Positions 1 to 8,553 of a stretch of 15,117 nucleotides of DNA are shown in pieces. This DNA comes from SZUA-320 sp041612035. GTDB lineage: Bacteria > Gemmatimonadota > Gemmatimonadetes > Gemmatimonadales > GWC2-71-9. The first letter of the stretch is position 1, and each line of letters begins with the position of its first letter. The notes under the pieces are model-generated. The model ran no database searches and was not told the origin of the DNA. It was given only the letters and a program-made list of their open reading frames with translations. Where the stretch lies: contig JBFILX010000036.1 of NCBI GenBank assembly GCA_041612035.1, positions 1-15,117 on the forward strand, read 5' to 3'. The position numbers were made by a program, and so were the translations under genes.

Positions 1-1
1 C

Positions 2-847
2 GACATCACCGGCAGCACGTTCGGAGGGCACTCCGTGCTGGCGGTGCAGTACCACAATTCGTCCGGCCGTCTCGAGGCCAGCACGCTGGGCCCCGAGTGC
101 GGTGCCTACAACTGCGTGTTCATCGGCAGCAACACGAGCGGAGCATCCACCGTCACGGTGTTCGGGAACAACATCACGGAACACCTCACGGCGGTCGACC
201 CCTTCTTCCACAATGTCATTGAAGCCTGGGGGCCCCAGACGCACGCCTTCTTCGAGAACAACGACATCGACGGCTGCGGCAGGGGTCAGTGCATTCTGGC
301 CGCCAACGGCGCCTACCTGGAGGTCTTGAACAACCGGATCACTGCCTATGCGGCCCATGACACCCGGCACGGCATCCTCGGGTCCGACGGAACCGGGGGC
401 GCCAGTCCGCTGCTGCCGCCGCCCACCCTGCTGGTGAACGACAACATCATCACCGGCGGGGACGCGTCCGGGTCCGGCTTCGTCTATGGCGCCATCCAGG
501 CCGAGCACTTCACCTCGATGACGGCGAACCGGAACACCATCACCAAGGCGACCACCGGCATCGGCGGCTGGGTCGACGGGCGCATCATGGCCCGCGACAA
601 CGTGGTACGCGACGTCGGGGTGGGCATCCGGGTGTGGTTCGGGGCGCAGGTCGATGCCCGGTTCAACGATGTGACCAGTGCGGGGGTCCAGATCAACGTG
701 TGGCAGATCGACCCGGTGTTGTCGGACCTCACGTGCAACTGGTGGGGAGGGGGCGAGCCTTCGACGGTCGGGCCGGTCGAAGAACTTCCGGACTTCGCGC
801 CGTGGGCCACGACTCCCGTGGCGAACACGGGGGCGACGGGATGCTAG
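2..847 (+). CDS. Parallel beta-helix (NosD/pectate-lyase-like) protein, C-terminal fragment
   Basis: The frame is open from base 2, so the true start lies outside the window; the in-frame GTG at base 35 need not be the start. The visible part is about 281 residues. It is built of short repeats in which an Asn-rich turn is followed by a beta strand (NNIT, NNDIDG, NNRIT, NDNIIT, NRNTIT, RDNVV, RFNDV), spaced roughly 22 to 36 residues apart. This is the pattern of a right-handed parallel beta-helix. Near the end is CNWWGGGEPS followed by a Pro/Trp stretch (DFAPW). An NWWG-type cap of this kind is common at the end of such extracellular repeat proteins. Several Cys residues are present, including the last residue, which fits an exported protein. 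No membrane anchor or sorting domain follows. The substrate is unknown: it could be a polysaccharide-binding or -cleaving protein or a structural surface protein. It converges on ftsK with only 20 bases between the two stops. Confidence 0.75.
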   Translation, partial: DITGSTFGGHSVLAVQYHNSSGRLEASTLGPECGAYNCVFIGSNTSGASTVTVFGNNITEHLTAVDPFFHNVIEAWGPQTHAFFENNDIDGCGRGQCILAANGAYLEVLNNRITAYAAHDTRHGILGSDGTGGASPLLPPPTLLVNDNIITGGDASGSGFVYGAIQAEHFTSMTANRNTITKATTGIGGWVDGRIMARDNVVRDVGVGIRVWFGAQVDARFNDVTSAGVQINVWQIDPVLSDLTCNWWGGGEPSTVGPVEELPDFAPWATTPVANTGATGC

Positions 848-867
848 GAAGGGGGTAGCGCCGGGGG

Positions 868-3132
868 CTAGGCCTCGGGGCCGGCGTACTCGTCGAGCTG
901 GCCGATCCCGATCAGGACGTCGCGGGGCTGGCTCCCGTTGGGCGGGCCCAGGATGCCGGCGTCGTGCAGCTGGTCGATGACCCGGGCGGCCCGGCCGTAG
1001 CCGATGCTGAGTTTCCGCTGCAGCAGCGAGGTCGAGCCGCCCTGGTGCTGGATGCAGACCTCCGCAGCCCGCCGGAAGAGCGGGTCCCGGTCGCCGTCCG
1101 CGGCGCCGCCGGGCCCCTCGCCCTCCTCCTCCGCCTCCTGCGCCCGCACCAGTTCCAGGATGTCCGGTTCGGTGGGGGCCGGCGCCTCCGCCCGGGCGCG
1201 CGCCCGGGCCTCGAACCACTCGGTGAGGCGCTCGGTCTCCTCGGTGGCGATGAACGCGCCCTGCAGCCGCATCGGCTCGCTCTTCCCGGGCGGGAGGAAG
1301 AGCATGTCGCCGTTGCCCAGAAGCGCCTCCGCGCCGTTCTGGTCGAGGATGGTGCGGCTGTCCACCTTGGACGCCACCCGGAAGGCGATCCGGCTCGGGA
1401 AGTTGGCCTTGATGAGACCGGTGATCACGTTCACCGAGGGCCGCTGGGTGGCCAGCAACAGGTGGATGCCGATGGCCCGGGCCTTCTGCGCCAGCAGCGC
1501 CAGCGGGGTCTCGACCTCGCCCTGCACGGTCATCATGAGGTCGGCCAGCTCGTCCACCACCACGACCAGGTACGGCAGGATGCCCTCGGTGTAGGGCTCG
1601 TCCGCCGGCGGGGGCGGCGGCGTGTCGGGCGCCTCGGCGCTGATCGAGGTCAGGGTGGCCGCGGGCGGCGCCGGCAGCCGGAGCGACTGTCCGTCGTGCA
1701 CCTTGCGGTTGAAGTCCGCGATGTTGCGGGCCCCGTTGGCGTGCAGCAGCTCGTACCGGCGGCCCATCTCCCAGACCGCGTACTTGAGCACCTTGGCCGC
1801 GTCGCGGCTGTCGGTCACCACCCGGTGCCGCATGTGCGGCAGGGCGTTGTACATGCTCAGCTCGACCATCTTGGGGTCGATCATGAGGAACCGCAGCTCG
1901 GCGGCCGTGTAGCGGTACACCAGGCCGGTGATGATGGTGTTGATCGCCACCGACTTGCCCGAGCCGGTGGCCCCGGCGATGAGCAGGTGCGGGGTCTTGG
2001 CCAGGTCGGCGATGACCGGCCGCCCCTCGAGGTCCCGTCCCAGCAGCACCGGCAGCGTCGCGCGGGAGCGGGTCCACTCGGGTGATTCGAGCAGGCTCCG
2101 GATGTTCACGAGGCGGGCCGTGGGGTTGGGCACTTCGACCCCGACCGCACCGCGACCCGGGATGGCGGCCACCCGGACGCTGGGCGTCCGCATCTTGATC
2201 GCCAGGTCGTCGGAGAGGGCGATGATCCGACCCACCTTCACCCCCGGCGCCGGGACCACCTCGAACTGGGTGACCACCGGTCCGCTGGTCCGGCCCGCGA
2301 TGGTCCCCTCGACCTTGAAGGTCCGGAGCGCCTCCAGCAGGAGTTCGCCCAGCCGATCGAGCTGGGCCTGGTCGCCCGCCTCGTCGGTGGCGGCGGGCGG
2401 GGTGAGCAGTGCGAGCGGCGGCAGCTCCTCCTCGGTGTCGCCGGCCGGCCGGCCGGCCTCGCCCTTCTGCGCCCCCCGGCCCTTCGGGCGGGGCCGGCTC
2501 GCCACCTCGGCGCCCATCAGCCCCTCGGGCAGGAGCACCGCTTCCTCGTCGGGCTCAGGGGCGGGCTCGGCGACCGGCGGCGGCTCGCGGCGGCGGGCCT
2601 TGGGGCGGGGCGCCGGCTCCTCCGCCTCGTCGGCCGCCTCGTCGCCCTTCTCGAGCCGGCGCAGCGGGTGCCAGGCCACGGTGCCGAGGGTGAGCCCGCT
2701 CAGCGCCAGGAACCCGATCAGCACCGCCCCGACCTGGTCCACCACCCGCGACACGCTCCAGGCCAGGAACCCGGGCACCAGCCCGGTGAGGAAGGCGGGC
2801 CAGGTCCGCTGGGCCGGCGGCGGGTCGAGGGCCTCGGGGGTGACGCCCCCCAGCACCCCGATGAAGTAGGGGACCAGCAGGCAGAGCCCCGCGAGCAGCA
2901 GGGCCACCCGCTTCATGTCGAGCAGGGGGAGCCGGTTGAACCCCGCGGCCGCGACCCCGAAGCCGAGCAGCGGGATGCCCAGGGCACCGACGCCCAGCGC
3001 ATGCCGCAGGAACCCGCCCAGCCCGCGGCCCAGCGCTCCCGTCGGGGGCGAGGGAAGCAGGGAGAGGGCCACGAAGACCCCGAGCACCAGGGCGGTGATC
3101 GCCCCGAAGCGGCGGCGGTCCTCGGGCGTCAT
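868..3132 (-). CDS. ftsK: DNA translocase FtsK/SpoIIIE
   Basis: FtsK is a septum-anchored, ATP-driven DNA pump that moves chromosome termini out of the closing septum. The 754-residue protein has four or five hydrophobic membrane segments (about residues 11-27, 43-64, 74-96 and 111-154). A charged Pro/Glu/Lys linker follows (about 160-240), then the alpha domain (about 255-370). The RecA-like motor carries Walker A GATGSGKS at 387-394, Walker B LVVVVDE at 522-528 and the conserved ATQRPSVNVITGLIKAN at 561-577. A winged-helix gamma domain lies at about 681-740. A Pro-rich insertion (487-511) precedes Walker B. The length is close to SpoIIIE and much shorter than E. coli FtsK. The reading frame stays open up to 3294. 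I chose ATG at 3132 because the extension is buried in comB and lacks FtsK character, and because this ATG overlaps the comB stop as ATGA. It is the last gene of the operon. Confidence 0.95.
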   Translation of the reverse strand: MTPEDRRRFGAITALVLGVFVALSLLPSPPTGALGRGLGGFLRHALGVGALGIPLLGFGVAAAGFNRLPLLDMKRVALLLAGLCLLVPYFIGVLGGVTPEALDPPPAQRTWPAFLTGLVPGFLAWSVSRVVDQVGAVLIGFLALSGLTLGTVAWHPLRRLEKGDEAADEAEEPAPRPKARRREPPPVAEPAPEPDEEAVLLPEGLMGAEVASRPRPKGRGAQKGEAGRPAGDTEEELPPLALLTPPAATDEAGDQAQLDRLGELLLEALRTFKVEGTIAGRTSGPVVTQFEVVPAPGVKVGRIIALSDDLAIKMRTPSVRVAAIPGRGAVGVEVPNPTARLVNIRSLLESPEWTRSRATLPVLLGRDLEGRPVIADLAKTPHLLIAGATGSGKSVAINTIITGLVYRYTAAELRFLMIDPKMVELSMYNALPHMRHRVVTDSRDAAKVLKYAVWEMGRRYELLHANGARNIADFNRKVHDGQSLRLPAPPAATLTSISAEAPDTPPPPPADEPYTEGILPYLVVVVDELADLMMTVQGEVETPLALLAQKARAIGIHLLLATQRPSVNVITGLIKANFPSRIAFRVASKVDSRTILDQNGAEALLGNGDMLFLPPGKSEPMRLQGAFIATEETERLTEWFEARARARAEAPAPTEPDILELVRAQEAEEEGEGPGGAADGDRDPLFRRAAEVCIQHQGGSTSLLQRKLSIGYGRAARVIDQLHDAGILGPPNGSQPRDVLIGIGQLDEYAGPEA

Positions 3133-3873
3133 GGCGAGGCGGGCGGCTCCGCGCTGGCCGCGGTGATCCGCCGGTCGTGGAAGACCGGGAGCACGGCGAA
3201 CCGGTCCACCTCCGCGCTCGTCGCCACGTCGTCGCGGTAGCCGATCCGGATCAGCTCCCGCCCGGCCTGCGAGAGCATGAGGGGCCGGTTCCACCGGGTC
3301 CCGTACCGCCGGGCCAGGTCCACGCTGACGAGGGCCGCGTCGTTCAGGCCCTTGCGGATGCGGCGGCCTTCCACGGCCGCGAGGATGAGGCGGCCGGCGG
3401 TGTAGGCGTCCTCCAGGGCGAAGGCCTGCTCCCGGCCCGCGCAGAGCACCAGCAGGTCCTGCCGGGCGGCCAGCGCCTCGCGGGCCCGGGTCCCGGCCAG
3501 GCCCATGTTGGCCGCCGCGGCGATGTAGACCGCGGCGGCCCCGGCGGTGGCCACGATGGCGCGGGTGCCGTTGGTGGTGGTCATCACCAGGGTGCGGCCG
3601 CGCACGGCCTCCTCGGTCATCTCGAGGGGGCTGTTGCCCAGGTCGAAGCCGTCGATCCGGACCCCGTTCCGCTCGCCGGTGAGGACCACCTCCCGGCGCT
3701 CCAGGGTCTGGGCCAGCTTCATCGCCTCCTCGATGGAGGCCACCGGCACCACGCCGCGGGCCCCGTGCGCCAGCGCGGCGCAGATCGTGGTGGAGGCCCG
3801 CAGGGTGTCCACCACGAACACCACCCGGCCGGCGACCTCGCTGGTGGCGAGACCGGCGGGGGTGAAGGCGACG

Positions 3874-3884
<11 letters not shown>
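3129..3884 (-). CDS. comB: ComB family, 2-phosphosulfolactate phosphatase-like protein
   Basis: The 251-residue protein matches the ComB family, whose founding member removes phosphate from 2-phosphosulfolactate in archaeal coenzyme M synthesis; the family is Mg-dependent. Visible motifs are DTLRASTT (26-33), GA followed by a short strand and an EEA helix (41-54), GERNGVRIDGFDLGNSPLE (70-88), TTTNGTRAI (102-110) and CAGREQAFALEDAYTAGRLI (148-167). The length is normal and no key region looks lost. The ATG at 3884 lies inside the end of accC (11-base overlap), and the stop overlaps the ftsK ATG as ATGA, so it is probably translated coupled to both. No other coenzyme M or sulfolactate gene is in the window. 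The substrate here could therefore be sulfolactate-related or another phosphorylated 2-hydroxy acid. The family call is firm; the physiological role is open. Confidence 0.85.
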
Positions 3885-5238
<1,354 letters not shown>

Positions 5239-5310
5239 GGGACCCGCCCGGGCGAACGCCGAAGGCTGCGCGGGGGAAGCCGCGGACGGGGGACGCGTCG
5301 CTGGGCCGCA

Positions 5311-6480
5311 TCAGCGGTCGACGCCCATGCCCCCGGACATCGGCATCTGGGTGAGCCGGTGGTCCGACGCCGAGTGGATGCCGGAGGCGCGCAGCCGGAA
5401 CTCGGCCGGGTTGGTGGCGTAGAACAGCGCGCTCTCGAAGCTGATCGCCCCGTGGGTATACCAGCCCATCAGCGACTGGTCGAACGTCTGCATCCGGTAG
5501 CTCACCGAGCCCTCGGCGATCAGCTCGGGAATGCTCAACGCCTTCTGGCTGTCGCGCATGACGTCCGACACCGCCGCCGTGTTGATCAGGATCTCGCAGG
5601 CCGGCACCCGGCCCTTCCCGTCGGTCCGCGGCACCAGGCGCAGGCTGATGATCGCCCCCAGGGCGGTGGACAGCATGGTGCGCACCTCGGTGTGCTGGTG
5701 CGGCGGGTAGAAGGACAGGATCCGGTTGATGGTCTGGGTCGCGTCGGTGGTATGGAGCGTGGAGAAGACCAAATGCCCCGTGTCGGCCGCCTTGAGGGCG
5801 GTGTCCAGGGTCTCCTGGTCCCGGATCTCGCCCACCAGGATCACGTCGGGGTCCTGCCGCAGGACGTGCCGCAGCGCGGAGCCGAAGGAGATGGTGTCGC
5901 TCCCCACCTCGCGCTGGGAGATGTTGGCCATCGCGTCCCGGTGGAGGAACTCGATCGGGTCCTCGATGCAGATGACGTTCACCCGGCGGTGCCGGTTGAT
6001 GTGGTTGATCATGGCCGCGAGCGCGGTGGACTTCCCGGACCCCGTCACCCCCGTAACCAGCACCAGGCCGCGGGGCTTGAGGGCGATCTCCTCGAGCACC
6101 TCGGGCAGCTGCAGCTCGTGGATGGCCCGGACCTCGTAGGGGATGGCCCGGAGGGCGAAGGCCAGCGTGCCCCGCTGCTGGTAGATGTTGGCCCGGAACC
6201 GGCCCACCCCGGGCACCCCGATGGCGAAGTCGGCCTCCTTGCGGTCGGCGAACTCCTTGATCTGCCGCGGGGTCATGATGGTCTCGGCCAGGGTCTTCAG
6301 GTCCTCGGGCCGGAGCGCCTGCATGTTGAGCGGGGTCAGCTCGCCGCTCAGCCGGACGATGGGCGGCCGGCCCACCTTCAGCAGCAGGTCGGACGCCCCC
6401 TGCTGCACCATCTGGGAGATGGCCTGCTTGAAGTTGAACGCCGGGGCCGGGGCGAACCCCTCCATCTCGTGCCTAGGCAT
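5311..6480 (-). CDS. pilT: Type IV pilus retraction ATPase, PilT/PilU family
   Basis: This is a cytoplasmic hexameric secretion-type ATPase that powers pilus retraction (twitching motility, DNA uptake, surface sensing). The 389 residues carry Walker A GVTGSGKST (144-152), the Asp box CIEDPIEF (171-178), Walker B VILVGEIRD (213-221) and the His box HLVFSTLHTTDA (236-247). The C-terminal part reads MQTFDQSL...ISFESALFYATNPAEFRLRASGI (from 330) and resembles PilU. I do not see the AIRNLIRE motif typical of PilT, so PilU-like function is possible. ATG at 6480 overlaps the accB stop by 8 bases. A second in-frame ATG at 6465 (MEGFAP) lies just after the accB stop and is an equally possible start. 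No other pilus gene is in the window, so the remaining pilus machinery must lie elsewhere. Confidence 0.93.
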   Translation of the reverse strand: MPRHEMEGFAPAPAFNFKQAISQMVQQGASDLLLKVGRPPIVRLSGELTPLNMQALRPEDLKTLAETIMTPRQIKEFADRKEADFAIGVPGVGRFRANIYQQRGTLAFALRAIPYEVRAIHELQLPEVLEEIALKPRGLVLVTGVTGSGKSTALAAMINHINRHRRVNVICIEDPIEFLHRDAMANISQREVGSDTISFGSALRHVLRQDPDVILVGEIRDQETLDTALKAADTGHLVFSTLHTTDATQTINRILSFYPPHQHTEVRTMLSTALGAIISLRLVPRTDGKGRVPACEILINTAAVSDVMRDSQKALSIPELIAEGSVSYRMQTFDQSLMGWYTHGAISFESALFYATNPAEFRLRASGIHSASDHRLTQMPMSGGMGVDR

Positions 6481-6994
6481 TGGGATCCACCCGGAAGAGG
6501 ACCTGGCCGTACTCCACGGGCTGGGCGTCCTCCACGCAGATCTCCCGCACCACCCCGCTGAACTCGGCCTCGATCTCGTTCATGATCTTCATCGCCTCGA
6601 CGATGCAGACCGTCTGCCCCGACGTCACCCGCTGCCCCACCCGCACGTACGCCTCCGCCCCGGGCTCGGGCGCCGCGTAGAAGGTGCCCACCATGGGCGA
6701 CTTGATCTCCTTCAGGTTCGACGCGGGCGCCGGCGCCGGGGCCGCCGCGGGCGCGGCGGCCGGGGACGGAGCGGCCGGCATCGCCACCGCGGGCACGGTC
6801 ACCGAGGGGACCCCGCCGAAGGTCCGGGTGATCACCACCCCCGTCCCGAACATGCCCTTGACCTCCAGGGACCCCACCTCGGGCGACTCGCGCATCAGCT
6901 GCACCAGCCGGCGCACGTCCTTGAAATCGATCCCCTTGTAGCCGGGGACCGCGGCGAGGAGTTCGGCCAGCTCTTTCGTTTCTTCAGGAGTCAT
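6473..6994 (-). CDS. accB: Biotin carboxyl carrier protein of acetyl-CoA carboxylase
   Basis: AccB carries the biotin that shuttles CO2 from AccC to the carboxyltransferase. The 173-residue protein has the family layout: an N-terminal segment (1-65), a Pro/Ala-rich flexible linker (about 67-92), and the biotinyl domain (94-172). The domain begins IKSPMVGTFY and has the EAMKIM motif at 133-138; K136 is the biotinylation site. ATG at 6994 begins a run of A/T-richer codons (ACT CCT GAA GAA ACG AAA). These stand out from the surrounding GC-rich code and may keep the start region free of mRNA structure. The gene follows the Xaa-Pro peptidase after 40 bases with no clear promoter. Its stop lies inside the start of the pilus ATPase gene. 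Confidence 0.97.
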   Translation of the reverse strand: MTPEETKELAELLAAVPGYKGIDFKDVRRLVQLMRESPEVGSLEVKGMFGTGVVITRTFGGVPSVTVPAVAMPAAPSPAAAPAAAPAPAPASNLKEIKSPMVGTFYAAPEPGAEAYVRVGQRVTSGQTVCIVEAMKIMNEIEAEFSGVVREICVEDAQPVEYGQVLFRVDPNA

Positions 6995-7034
6995 GAGACC
7001 GGGTACGCGGGTGAGCGATGCGCCGATGCCACGG

Positions 7035-8120
7035 TCAGCCGAGCTCGACCAGACCAGACACCGGCGTGGACAGTGAATGCGCGCCTTCGGGGGTCACGAC
7101 GGCGTCGTCTTCCAGCCGGACACCGCCCCATCCCTCAAGATAGACGCCCGGCTCCACGGTGACCACGGCCCCGGCCGGAAGGGTCTCCCGGGCCGTGCGC
7201 CCAAGTCGAGGATTCTCATGGACTTCCAGCCCGAGTCCGTGACCCAGGGAATGGCGGAACGCCTCGCCGAACCCGGCCCGGGCGAGCGACGCCCGGGCCA
7301 CCGCGTCGGCCTGGGCCCCGGTCAGCCCGGGCCGCAGCCCCGCCAGCGCGGCCGCCTGGGCCGACCGGACCGCCTCCCACACCTCCCGCTGGCGGGCGTC
7401 CGCCCGGCCTACCACGACGGTGCGGGTCAGGTCGGCGCAGTATCCTCCGACCTGCGCGCCGAAGTCAAGCAACAGCAACTCGTTGGCGCCGATCGTCCGG
7501 GTCGTGGTTCCCGCGTGGGGGAGGGCCGACCGGGGTCCCGAGGCCACGATCACCGGGAAGGGATGCGCCTCGCTGCCCCGCTCCCGGAGGGCCGCCTCCA
7601 GACGACCCGCCACGGCCGCCTCGGTCTGACCGGCACGGATGGCCGGGAGGACCGCCTCGAGGGCGCCTTCCGCCACCCGGACCGCCTCCCGGATCCACCG
7701 CTGTTCGCCGGGGTCCTTCGTCACCCGCTGCTCCTCGACCAGGCCCGGGGCCGGCACCAGCCGGCCGGCGAAGGCCTCGCAGAGCCGCCCGGCGTTGCGC
7801 ACCGTGATCCGGTCGCGCTCGTAGCCCACCGTGCGCGGCGCCCATTCGCGGAGCCGCTCGGCCAGGCAGGCCCAGAGGTCGGTCTCGTGGATCTCGACCC
7901 GCGCCGTGTCACCCGCCTCCGCGACCGCCTGGGTGGCGTAGCGCGCGTCGGTCAGCAGGGCCGTGCCGCGCTCGGTGACCAGGAGGAGGCCCGCGCTGCC
8001 GGTGAAGCCGGTGAGATAGCGGATGTTGGGCAGGTGGCCGACCAGCAGCGCCTCGATCCCGAGGGCGTGGGCCGCCTTCAGGACCGCGCGCTGGCGGTCA
8101 GCCCGCCGGTCCGGCGCCAC
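7035..8120 (-). CDS. pepP: Xaa-Pro aminopeptidase / prolidase, M24B family
   Basis: This is a cytoplasmic two-metal peptidase that cleaves next to proline. The 361 residues comprise a creatinase-like N-terminal domain (about 10-135, with IRYLTGFTGSAG at 33-44) and a pita-bread catalytic domain (about 140-355). All five metal ligands are visible: D219 in LLLDFGAQ, D230 in ADLTRT, H294 in SLGHGLGLEVHE, E323 in VTVEPGVY and E337 in GVRLEDD. The ALPHAG segment (199-204) carries the conserved His of proline-specific members. The start is GTG at 8120, overlapping aroQ by 23 bases. No better start fits the N-terminal domain. Position after aroQ and before accB is the conserved place of the peptidase called YqhT in Bacillus. 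The pepP versus pepQ name (aminopeptidase versus dipeptidase) cannot be decided from sequence alone. Confidence 0.92.
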   Translation of the reverse strand: MAPDRRADRQRAVLKAAHALGIEALLVGHLPNIRYLTGFTGSAGLLLVTERGTALLTDARYATQAVAEAGDTARVEIHETDLWACLAERLREWAPRTVGYERDRITVRNAGRLCEAFAGRLVPAPGLVEEQRVTKDPGEQRWIREAVRVAEGALEAVLPAIRAGQTEAAVAGRLEAALRERGSEAHPFPVIVASGPRSALPHAGTTTRTIGANELLLLDFGAQVGGYCADLTRTVVVGRADARQREVWEAVRSAQAAALAGLRPGLTGAQADAVARASLARAGFGEAFRHSLGHGLGLEVHENPRLGRTARETLPAGAVVTVEPGVYLEGWGGVRLEDDAVVTPEGAHSLSTPVSGLVELG

Positions 8121-8553
8121 CCAGGTGCCGGTGCAGCCCCCGCAGCGCGAGGACGTAGCTCTCGCCGCCGAAGCCGGTCACCACCCCCACCGCCAGATCG
8201 GCGAAGCGCGACTGGTGGCGGCGCCGCTCGCGGGCAAAGAGGTTCGACAGGTGCACCTCGACGAAGGGGACGGCCACCGCCAGCAGGGCGTCCCGGATGG
8301 CCAGGCTGGTGTGGGTGTAGGCCGCCGCGTTCAGCAGGAGGCCGTCGGCATGCCCCCGCAGCTGCTGGATGGCATCCACCAGGGCGCCCTCGTGGTTGGT
8401 CTGGGACCAGGCGATCGAACAGCCGAGCCGCCCCGCCTCCTCGCGCACCATGGCCTCGATCTCCGCGAGGGTCTGGTGCCCGTACAGGTGGGGTTCACGC
8501 TGACCCAGCAGGTTGAGGTTGGGACCGTTGAGGACCGCGATGCGGACCGTCAA
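8098..8553 (-). CDS. aroQ: 3-dehydroquinate dehydratase, type II
   Basis: AroQ converts 3-dehydroquinate to 3-dehydroshikimate, the third step of the shikimate pathway; the type II enzyme is a dodecamer. The 151-residue protein has the signature LNGPNLNLLGQRE (8-20) with R19, Y24 as catalytic base, N75, E99/H101 in EVHLSN and R108. The usual NPGAYTH loop reads NAAAYTH (75-81), replacing Pro and Gly with Ala. All other expected active-site residues are present, so the enzyme is probably active. The start is TTG at 8553, overlapping the stop of the upstream TPR gene as TTGA. This gives the canonical N-terminus TVRIAVLNGPN. The 3' end overlaps the Xaa-Pro peptidase gene by 23 bases. Confidence 0.94.
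   Translation of the reverse strand: MTVRIAVLNGPNLNLLGQREPHLYGHQTLAEIEAMVREEAGRLGCSIAWSQTNHEGALVDAIQQLRGHADGLLLNAAAYTHTSLAIRDALLAVAVPFVEVHLSNLFARERRRHQSRFADLAVGVVTGFGGESYVLALRGLHRHLGGAGPAG

Noticed and set aside
845..880. Short inverted repeat between the beta-helix gene and ftsK as a terminator
   Set aside because: Only four to five base pairs (TAGC/GCTA and GGCC/GGCC) with no T-run; too weak to call.
3133..3294. N-terminal extension of ftsK by 54 codons
   Set aside because: It overlaps comB throughout, is Arg/Gly-rich with no FtsK similarity, and the ATG at 3132 has the typical ATGA overlap.
5239..5310. Possible small gene or separate promoter in the gap before accC
   Set aside because: No open frame of note and no paired -35/-10 hexamers were seen on either strand.
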